A stretch of 12,603 nt of DNA, taken from contig PLGA01000147.1 of assembly GCA_003139735.1 (NCBI GenBank), positions 1-12,603 of the forward strand, read 5' to 3'. Positions 1-5,886 of this stretch are shown in pieces. The notes under the pieces were generated by a model that saw only the letters and a program-made list of their open reading frames with translations, was not told the origin of the DNA and did no database searches. Numbering within the stretch: the stretch's first letter is position 1; every line of letters begins with the position of its first letter. This DNA comes from Bryobacterales bacterium. Lineage in GTDB: Bacteria; Acidobacteriota; Terriglobia; Bryobacterales; Bryobacteraceae. The position numbers and the translations under genes were made by a program.

Positions 1-56
1 AGAAGCTGCACAGCCAACGGCTCGGGTACGCTGAAGGTCATTTTCCTCGTCGCCAT
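1..56 (-). CDS. Partial N-terminus, ribbon-helix-helix-like regulator or antitoxin
   Basis: The minus strand opens with ATG at 56-54 and stays open to the window edge, giving MATRKMTFSVPEPLAVQL. A short basic start followed by a 'K-x-T-F-S-[LV]-P-E' strand and a helix rich in Leu/Ala is how ribbon-helix-helix (CopG/Arc-like) DNA-binding proteins, including many type II antitoxins, begin. Only 18 full codons are visible, so the family assignment is inference from a short stretch, and no partner toxin can be seen. There is no Shine-Dalgarno sequence in front; instead an extended -10 element ends 6 nt before the ATG, suggesting leaderless translation. It lies downstream of the minus-strand peptidase gene but is separated by about 170 bp and a palindrome, so it is probably expressed separately. 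Confidence 0.5.
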   Translation of the reverse strand, partial: MATRKMTFSVPEPLAVQL

Positions 57-71
57 AATCCCATAATACCA
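57..71 (-). promoter_or_regulatory. Extended -10 promoter giving a leaderless start
   Basis: On the minus strand TG at 71-70, one base, then TATTAT at 68-63 form an extended -10 element. Six bases (GGGATT) separate it from the ATG at 56, so transcription would start at or next to the A of the start codon. I see no convincing -35 hexamer, which is usual for extended -10 promoters. This is a pattern match only. Confidence 0.4.
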
Positions 72-178
72 GAAAGCCAGAATGGGGCGATGGGTCGGCG
101 AGCGCAGTGCATCGGTTCTGGTGTCGGCTTTATTGTCTGCGCAAGGAGCACTCGTTGGCGGCGCAGTTCGACTGCCGG

Positions 179-206
179 GTAGGGGTCGGGCATGCCCGAC
201 CCCTAC
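179..206. repeat. 28-bp perfect palindrome between two minus-strand genes
   Basis: Two 14-base arms, GTAGGGGTCGGGCA (179-192) and its exact reverse complement (193-206), meet with no spacer. Three further pairs (GCC 174-176 with GGC 207-209) extend the stem past a 2-nt bulge. It begins 20 nt beyond the stop codon of the M28 peptidase. No T-run follows on either strand, so it is a poor intrinsic terminator; it could protect the mRNA 3' end or be a member of a dispersed palindromic repeat family. The region 57-226 contains nothing else I can support except the -10 element of the left-edge gene. Confidence 0.8.
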
Positions 207-226
207 GGCGGATTATGACGTTCTGT

Positions 227-1954
227 TTAGTTACCGCCCCTCCCGCCGCGTCCACCGGCGGCGGGGCGTGGCTCCGGCAGATCTTTGCGCGGCAGTTTCT
301 CGGGCCGCGTCGCCGCCTCATACACGAAGTAGGCCTCGATGATGGCCATCTGCTCCGCGTCGGCTTGCTGTACGCGCTCGTAGGTATCCATATTGGTGTG
401 GTGCGTGCGGGTTTCGTAGTCCATGGGGTCCTGGATGAACTGGAAGCCCGGCAACCCAACGGCGTCAAACGACTGGTGATCTGTACCGGTGGTGTTGGCG
501 GAGGTGACCACGCCCTCGGTCAGGTCCTTGATGGCGGCGAACCACTGCTCGAAGATGGGCCGCTCCGCTTCGTTCCCCTGCAGATAGATGCCGCGCAGCT
601 TCCCGGTGCCATTGTCGATGTTGAAATAGCCCGCGAAGTTGTCGTGTTCCTTGGTGGGCTTCATGGTGGCCGGGTCGGCAAAGTGGTCCTTGACATAAGC
701 CGCCGAACCAAGGAGTCCTTCCTCCTCGCCGCCCCACAGCGCCATGCGGACCGTGCGGTCCATCTTCAGGTTGGACGACTTCAAAATACGCATCACCTCC
801 ATGGCGACCGTGGCGCCGATCCCGTTGTCGGTGGCGCCGGTACCCATGTGCCAGGAATCGAAGTGGCCGCCCACCATGACCAGCTCGTTCGGTTTGGTCG
901 CGCCGGGGATCTCGGCCATGACGTTGAACGAATCGGTGTTGGCGTCCCACTTGGTCTGGATGTTGAAGGAGAGCTTCACCGGAACGTTGTGCTGCAGCAG
1001 GCGCGCGACGCGGTTGTAGTTCTCAGCCGTAACGGCGATCTGGGCCAGATTCTTGGTGGGATCGCCCGTGCGGGACGCGCCGTTGCTGGTGGGAACCACG
1101 CCGCTCGATCCACGCGTGGTGCCGGTAGCGGAAATCGTCAAGAGGGCGCCTTCATCCTTCCAGAAAGTGGCCAATCGGGCAGTCAGGGCGCGCTGCTCTT
1201 CCGCGGACAGCACCGGTCCGCCGGCGGGCGTGCCGCGACCCCCGCGTCCTGCGGCCGGGATGCCCGTGGGAAGCGCTTCGGGAACCAGCGCAGCCAGTTC
1301 CGCCGCGGTGTAACGTTCGGCGAGAGGCGTATCCGGGAACGCCAAATCCAGCGGGCCCGTGCCGATCAGCACGATCTTTCCCTTCAAGGTTCCTTTCAGC
1401 TTGTCCATATCGGCCATGGTTGTGGGATTGGCGACCATGATGGCATCCCCGGTGACCTTCCCGTCTGTGCTGCCGCTCCAAGCCTGTGGGTAGCCGATGA
1501 TGGGCATGTAGCTAGGCTCTACCATGGCGCCTTCGTATTCCGTGAACTCCCAACCTGGAATGGCAGCGCGGCCACGGCCGGCAAGAGCCGCATTTTCGTC
1601 GGCGGCGCCGGGAGGCGGCGCGGTCGCCCACTTTTCCAGGTGGACGTTGCTCAGGCCCCAGTCATTGAGCTGTTTGACGGCCCATTCTCCGGCGGCGCGA
1701 AATTGCGGCGAATTGGTCAGGCGCGGGCCGTAGCGGTCCGTCAGATTGAACAGGGTTTCCATGATGGGCGGCGGCGTTCCGCGGCCGCCCCGGCCGGCGC
1801 CGCCACCACCGTACCCGCGGCCACCGCCGCCGATTTCCGCGGTCTTGATTTTGTGGATGACGTTCAGGTCGATCCGCTCCATCGGCTGCTGAGCGACGAG
1901 CAGCGCGGAGACGATCAGAAGAAGCATTGCGATGAGAATTGTTTTTCGTGACAT
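227..1954 (-). CDS. Secreted M28-family zinc metallopeptidase with inserted PA-like region
   Basis: This 575-aa protein is predicted to be an exported di-zinc aminopeptidase or carboxypeptidase that trims peptides outside the cytoplasm. Residues 1-22 form a signal peptide (MSRKT then a hydrophobic run to about 21). The M28 metal site is complete: H364 and D366 in HFDS, bridging D376 in GATDNG, E410 and E411 in GGEEEG (general base and ligand), D447 in FNIDNG, and H519 in HHTNMDT. Residues of about 135-330 between the N-terminal part and the catalytic core fit the protease-associated insertion common in this family. Three Gly/Arg-rich tracts are present (about 42-59, 235-246, 565-575). Start choice: the ATG at 1954 is followed at once by the signal peptide and no in-frame start lies just upstream; a good Shine-Dalgarno is lacking. 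It is transcribed divergently from the TonB-dependent receptor, which may import its products (inference). Exact substrate cannot be told. Confidence 0.94.
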   Translation of the reverse strand: MSRKTILIAMLLLIVSALLVAQQPMERIDLNVIHKIKTAEIGGGGRGYGGGGAGRGGRGTPPPIMETLFNLTDRYGPRLTNSPQFRAAGEWAVKQLNDWGLSNVHLEKWATAPPPGAADENAALAGRGRAAIPGWEFTEYEGAMVEPSYMPIIGYPQAWSGSTDGKVTGDAIMVANPTTMADMDKLKGTLKGKIVLIGTGPLDLAFPDTPLAERYTAAELAALVPEALPTGIPAAGRGGRGTPAGGPVLSAEEQRALTARLATFWKDEGALLTISATGTTRGSSGVVPTSNGASRTGDPTKNLAQIAVTAENYNRVARLLQHNVPVKLSFNIQTKWDANTDSFNVMAEIPGATKPNELVMVGGHFDSWHMGTGATDNGIGATVAMEVMRILKSSNLKMDRTVRMALWGGEEEGLLGSAAYVKDHFADPATMKPTKEHDNFAGYFNIDNGTGKLRGIYLQGNEAERPIFEQWFAAIKDLTEGVVTSANTTGTDHQSFDAVGLPGFQFIQDPMDYETRTHHTNMDTYERVQQADAEQMAIIEAYFVYEAATRPEKLPRKDLPEPRPAAGGRGGRGGN

Positions 1955-2034
1955 AAGCGTTGACCATCGAGCATAACAGACTTACGCCGGTTTGGTTCTC
2001 CGGAGACGAGCGTGAGGCTCAGCCCACTGTCGGA

Positions 2035-2063
2035 ATGTTAATTTTCCTATAGCACCTTGTCGA
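2035..2063 (-). promoter_or_regulatory. Candidate sigma70-type promoter for the M28 peptidase
   Basis: On the minus strand a -35-like TCGACA (2063-2058) is followed after 17 bp by a -10-like TAACAT (2040-2035). This would give an untranslated leader of roughly 70 nt before the ATG at 1954. The -35 differs from consensus at one position, the -10 at two. No test beyond spacing and match was possible. Confidence 0.4.
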
Positions 2064-2072
2064 GGTGGTGCT
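2051..2072. promoter_or_regulatory. Inverted repeat overlapping the peptidase -35, possible operator
   Basis: AGCACC (2051-2056) and GGTGCT (2067-2072) are exact reverse complements 10 bp apart, and a nested pair CACCT/AGGTG (2053-2057 and 2063-2067) offers an alternative hairpin. The repeat covers the candidate -35 of the minus-strand promoter, a typical position for a repressor site. It could equally be a chance palindrome. Confidence 0.3.
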
Positions 2073-2219
2073 TCCCATCTGCCGTATTTCCAGGGGCATC
2101 ACTTTAATTTATTAGGGTAATCGGGTGTTTTTTGCTTGCGCGGTACACGCCAAGCATGTGATACTTCTGTAATTAAAACGTAGTGGAATTTCGGACCTTG
2201 TATTAGTGTCGCTGAGCAG

Positions 2220-2248
2220 TTGGCAGCGGCCCAGATTAGCACTATAAG
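2220..2248 (+). promoter_or_regulatory. Candidate sigma70-type promoter for the TonB-dependent receptor
   Basis: TTGGCA (2220-2225) and TATAAG (2243-2248) are separated by exactly 17 bp, each one mismatch from the classic hexamers. Transcription would begin near 2255, giving a leader of about 75 nt. The remaining part of the 375-bp intergenic region (1955-2329) is clearly more AT-rich than its surroundings (for example 2101-2130 and 2161-2180) and shows no convincing small ORF. Confidence 0.5.
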
Positions 2249-2308
2249 GCCCTTTTCGTGCGCAATGACTGTTAGAGGTTAGCTGCGCGGGATTGAGGAT
2301 TCCGCTAC

Positions 2309-2327
2309 TGAGACCAAGGAGGTCTTA
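2309..2327 (+). promoter_or_regulatory. Strong Shine-Dalgarno enclosed in a small hairpin
   Basis: AAGGAGGT (2316-2323) matches the anti-Shine-Dalgarno perfectly and lies 6 nt before the ATG at 2330. The same bases sit in a hairpin: TGAGACC (2309-2315) pairs with GGTCTTA (2321-2327) with one G-U pair, leaving AAGGA as the loop. The stem could modulate ribosome access; the short length makes the effect uncertain. Confidence 0.6.
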
Positions 2328-2329
2328 AC

Positions 2330-5300
2330 ATGAACGGGCTGCAACGCTCGCAGCAATTTTGGTTGGTTATTGCCGGTATAGCGGTTGTCCTGGCGCTGGC
2401 CGGGGCTCCGGCGGCTTGGGGTCAGAACATGACCTCGGGTGACATCGTCGGAGTCGTCAGCGACGCCAGCGGGGCCGTTGTGCCCGGCGCCAAAGTGACG
2501 GTGAAATCCGTCGCGACCAACGAGACCCGCAGCGCAACGACCGGTACGACGGGCGAATATCGTTTCTCGCTGTTGCAACCGGGCGATTACGAGGTCACCG
2601 GCGAGGCCGCTTCGTTGAAGTCGAAGACCGAGAGGTTCACCCTGGTGGTCGGGCAGGCGGCGACCGTCAACCTCACCATGGAAGTTCAGGGGGCGACGCA
2701 GGTGGTGGAGGTGCAAGCTACGGCCGAGATCCTGCACTTGCAAAACTCCGAACTGAACACCGGTTTCGACACAATACAGATGACGAACCTGCCGGCCAAC
2801 GGCGGCGACCTCACCACCGTCGCGTTCACGGTCCCGGGCATTCTTGTGCTTCCCGGCGGGGGCGCCGCCGGCAACTTCAACGTGCAGGGAATTCCAGGCG
2901 CGTCGGCGCTCTACACCTTGAACGGCGCCGACGACATGGACCCGTATCTGAATATCAACAACTCCGGGGCCAGCAACAACACGCTGGGAAGCAACGAAGT
3001 GGGCGAGGCCTCCGTGGTGCTGAACGCCTTCGGTGCGGAATATGGCCGCATGGCGGGCGCACAGGTCAACTGGATCGGCCAGAGCGGGTCGAATACCTTC
3101 CACGGCGACTTGTTCCACAATTACAACGACAAGATCTTAAACGCCAACGACTTTTTCAGTAATCAGTCCGGCACGCCGAGGTCGGGCGCGGACGCCCATC
3201 AGTTCGGCGGCAACATCGGCGGCCCCATCAAGAAGAACAAGCTGTTTTTCTTCGTCGATTTCGAGAGCCTGCGCTATGCCTTGCCGACTGCCGGTACCCA
3301 AACGATTCCCTCGCCGCAATTGCAGGCCTACACGCTGGCGAAACTCGCGACCACGGACCCCGGCGCCATCCCTCTGTATAAGGATGCCTTCAATTTGTGG
3401 AACAGCGCGCCAGGCGCCTCTAGCGCGGTTCTCACCACCAACGGCACGGGCCTGTACCAGGACAGCACAAACCACCTGGGCTGCGGGAGCGGCACGTTCT
3501 GGAACGGCAATTTCCAGGCCCCCAACGGCAAAACCTTCGGCGGCGGCAACGTTCCCGGCAATGTGGCCTGCACGGAGCAATGGTTTAGCGTGGCCAGCGA
3601 GAAGAATTCGGAATCGTACCTGACCTTCAAGACCGACTACGCCATCAACTCGAGCCACACGCTCAGCCTGCGCTACAACTACGATTGGGGTCTTCAGGCC
3701 ACTGGACCGAGCTTCCTCAACTCCGCGTTCAACGAGCAAAGCAACCAACCGTCCGATAACGGTCAATTGACGGAAACCTGGGTGATTACGCCCAACCTGG
3801 TGAACAAATTTGTGGGTTCCGGCTCGTGGTACACGGCGATTTTCGGCTACCCGAGCGAGTCTGCGGCCCTGGCGCTGATGCCGGAGACGCTGAGCCCGAA
3901 CGATGGAGGCATCTCATCGGCCGGCACGGCCACCAACATGCCTCAGGGCCGCAATGTAGGCCAAGCCCAGTTAGTGGACGATGTGACCTTCATAAAAGGC
4001 ACGCATACGTTCAAGGCCGGCATCAATTACCGGTACAACAAGATCACCGATTTCACCAATAACGAAGAGGCTTACAACGGCTTTTACAGCTTCAACGATT
4101 TGACCTCCTTTACCACCGGCCAAATCAACGCCACGGGCCAAGGTGATACCTTCGTCCAGTCCTATCCCAATTTGATGCAGGTGCACCTCCGCATGGCTTC
4201 CCTGGGCGGTTATGTCCAGGACGAATGGAAGGTGCGGCGCAACATCACGCTGACGCTGGGTTTGCGCATCGAACACGACAACGACCCGGCCTGCCTGGAT
4301 AACTGCTTCGCACGCATGAACACTCAGTTTGGAACGTCGGGCTACGTGGGCGGCGCCAGCGTCCCCTACAACTCTACGATCACTTCCGGTTTGCACACCA
4401 TGTACCAGAGCCTGCAGTCCATCATCTGGGAACCGCGCTTCGGCTTGGCCTGGAACCTGGGCCACAACACGTCGCTACGCGGCGGCATCGGCAGCTTTTC
4501 CAGCCTGTTCGCGGGCAGCGTGGCTTCGAGCATCTACCGCAACGCACCGAGCGTGTATGCGCCCACGGTGAGTTTCGGGGAAGTGGGCCTGCCTAGCGAT
4601 CCGGCCAGCTCGGCGGCCGCGGCCGTGTCGGCTCGTAACAAGTTCGAATCGGGATTCGCCTCAGGCCAAACCCTGGCGCAGATTCAAGCGGCGCTGGCCC
4701 CGATCTCGTTTGCGGCCCCCAATTACTACTCACCGCCAAACAATTTCTCGGTGCCGGAAGTCACGGAATGGAGCTTCGGGTTGGAACACGGCTTCGGCGG
4801 TCACGACGTGCTGGCGATCACCTACGCCGGCAACCACAGTTACAATCAACCGCTCAACAACCAATGGTCGAACGCGTTCATGACGCTGGCTTCCAACGGA
4901 CTCAACAAGTACTATGGGACCAATTTCAACGGCCTTCCGACGGCCGCGCCCGATCCGCGGTTCAAGTACGTCCAACAGATACTTTTGCAGGGCTATTCGA
5001 ACTACGACGGCCTGACCACGGCTTGGCGGCACTCGATGCACTGGGGCTTCCAGGGCGAGTTGGGCTGGACGTGGTCGCACGCGCTCGGGCTGGCGACCGT
5101 TTACAATCCCTACAATCTGAATTTCGGGTACGGCAACGAAAGCATCGACGTGCGCCACGCCATCACCGGCGACCTGGTCTGGAAAGAGCCGCACAAGTTC
5201 TCCAACAAGTTCGTCAATGGAGCGCTGGGCGGTTGGAATTTCGCGCTCAAGGTCTACGATTACACGGGCCGTCCGTTCTCCTCCTCGGACTCCAAAATCG

Positions 5301-5761
5301 CCGCTCAGATCAACTCGAGCCTCGGATTCACTCCTACTATCCTGGCGACGGTGATCAATCCGGTGAATCCGGTCTGCACAGCCATTCACGGCTCCGCCAC
5401 TCCGTGCTTCACGACGGGCGACTTCATGACCTATAACTCCACCTCGGGCGTCAGCACGCCGATTCAGACCAACTTTGGCCAGACCGGGCCGGGCGTGTTC
5501 CGCGGGCCGGGTTACTTCGATGTGGACACCAACCTCTATAAGCGGTTCGCCATCAAGGAAAAATACGGGTTGGAGCTGGGAGTGCAAGCATACAACGTGC
5601 TGAACCACCCGAATTTCGGTAACCCATCGGCGTCCATCACTTCTGGTACCTTAGGCACCACCGCCGCAGACGTAGCGCCTCCCACCAGTATCTACGGCTC
5701 CGGCCAGGGAGCGCTGGTGACCGGAAGGAACATCGTGCTCACCGGGAAGTTCATGTTCTAG
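2330..5761 (+). CDS. Oar-like TonB-dependent outer-membrane receptor with carboxypeptidase-regulatory-like domain
   Basis: The product, 1143 aa, is an outer-membrane beta-barrel transporter of the large class expanded in Acidobacteriota. It has a signal peptide (hydrophobic 11-25, likely cleavage near AWG-31/Q32), then a carboxypeptidase-regulatory-like beta-sandwich at about 37-122 (GDIVGVVSDASGAVVPGAKV and GEYRFSLLQPGDYEV), a plug-like region at about 130-255, and a long barrel with many alternating aromatic strands, including FGGNIGGPIKKNKLFFFVDF, the hallmark block of this family. It ends in Phe (LTGKFMF), as expected for barrel insertion by the BAM machinery. No clear TonB box is visible. 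The ligand is unknown; in related bacteria such receptors import glycans, peptides or metal chelates, and the flanking peptidase and PL26-like genes fit peptide or pectin-fragment uptake, which is inference. The ATG at 2330 is fixed by the perfect Shine-Dalgarno. A terminator follows within 30 nt of the stop, so it is probably monocistronic. Confidence 0.95.
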   Translation: MNGLQRSQQFWLVIAGIAVVLALAGAPAAWGQNMTSGDIVGVVSDASGAVVPGAKVTVKSVATNETRSATTGTTGEYRFSLLQPGDYEVTGEAASLKSKTERFTLVVGQAATVNLTMEVQGATQVVEVQATAEILHLQNSELNTGFDTIQMTNLPANGGDLTTVAFTVPGILVLPGGGAAGNFNVQGIPGASALYTLNGADDMDPYLNINNSGASNNTLGSNEVGEASVVLNAFGAEYGRMAGAQVNWIGQSGSNTFHGDLFHNYNDKILNANDFFSNQSGTPRSGADAHQFGGNIGGPIKKNKLFFFVDFESLRYALPTAGTQTIPSPQLQAYTLAKLATTDPGAIPLYKDAFNLWNSAPGASSAVLTTNGTGLYQDSTNHLGCGSGTFWNGNFQAPNGKTFGGGNVPGNVACTEQWFSVASEKNSESYLTFKTDYAINSSHTLSLRYNYDWGLQATGPSFLNSAFNEQSNQPSDNGQLTETWVITPNLVNKFVGSGSWYTAIFGYPSESAALALMPETLSPNDGGISSAGTATNMPQGRNVGQAQLVDDVTFIKGTHTFKAGINYRYNKITDFTNNEEAYNGFYSFNDLTSFTTGQINATGQGDTFVQSYPNLMQVHLRMASLGGYVQDEWKVRRNITLTLGLRIEHDNDPACLDNCFARMNTQFGTSGYVGGASVPYNSTITSGLHTMYQSLQSIIWEPRFGLAWNLGHNTSLRGGIGSFSSLFAGSVASSIYRNAPSVYAPTVSFGEVGLPSDPASSAAAAVSARNKFESGFASGQTLAQIQAALAPISFAAPNYYSPPNNFSVPEVTEWSFGLEHGFGGHDVLAITYAGNHSYNQPLNNQWSNAFMTLASNGLNKYYGTNFNGLPTAAPDPRFKYVQQILLQGYSNYDGLTTAWRHSMHWGFQGELGWTWSHALGLATVYNPYNLNFGYGNESIDVRHAITGDLVWKEPHKFSNKFVNGALGGWNFALKVYDYTGRPFSSSDSKIAAQINSSLGFTPTILATVINPVNPVCTAIHGSATPCFTTGDFMTYNSTSGVSTPIQTNFGQTGPGVFRGPGYFDVDTNLYKRFAIKEKYGLELGVQAYNVLNHPNFGNPSASITSGTLGTTAADVAPPTSIYGSGQGALVTGRNIVLTGKFMF

Positions 5762-5790
5762 CCGGAAGAACATTCCGCTGTTTCAAACAG

Positions 5791-5828
5791 GCCGGCGCTC
5801 CTCGCTAACGAGGGGCGCCGGCTTTGTT
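5791..5828 (+). terminator. Rho-independent terminator after the receptor gene
   Basis: A 14-bp stem (5791-5804 with 5809-5822, one G-U pair, otherwise perfect, mostly G/C) closes a CTAA loop and is followed by TTTGTT. It begins 30 nt beyond the receptor stop. The T-run is short, but stem strength and position make termination likely. It isolates the receptor from the PL26-like gene, which therefore needs its own promoter or readthrough. Confidence 0.8.
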
Positions 5829-5843
5829 ATGGAGAGGCTCCTC

Positions 5844-5859
5844 ATTTGCCTCGGCAAAT
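5844..5859 (+). other. Small leader hairpin upstream of the PL26-like gene
   Basis: ATTTGC (5844-5849) and GCAAAT (5854-5859) pair exactly around a CTCG loop, between the terminator and the ribosome binding site (AGAAGGGG, 5873-5880) of the next gene. It may be a processing or regulatory element of the leader, or incidental. No good -35/-10 pair is visible in this 125-bp gap. Confidence 0.3.
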
Positions 5860-5886
5860 CGCGGTAAAAAAGAGAAGGGGCATATT

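Noticed and set aside
107..1951. 614-aa open frame on the plus strand, longer than the peptidase frame opposite it
   Set aside because: It mirrors the M28 gene on the other strand almost base for base. Its translation has no domain features, while the opposite frame has a signal peptide and every M28 metal ligand. High-GC codon use keeps the antisense frame open.
5824..5886. Upstream extension of the PL26-like gene from TTG 5824
   Set aside because: That start lies in the tail of the receptor terminator and would place 21 residues before the twin-arginine motif. GTG 5887 has a proper ribosome site and puts the Tat motif at the very N-terminus.
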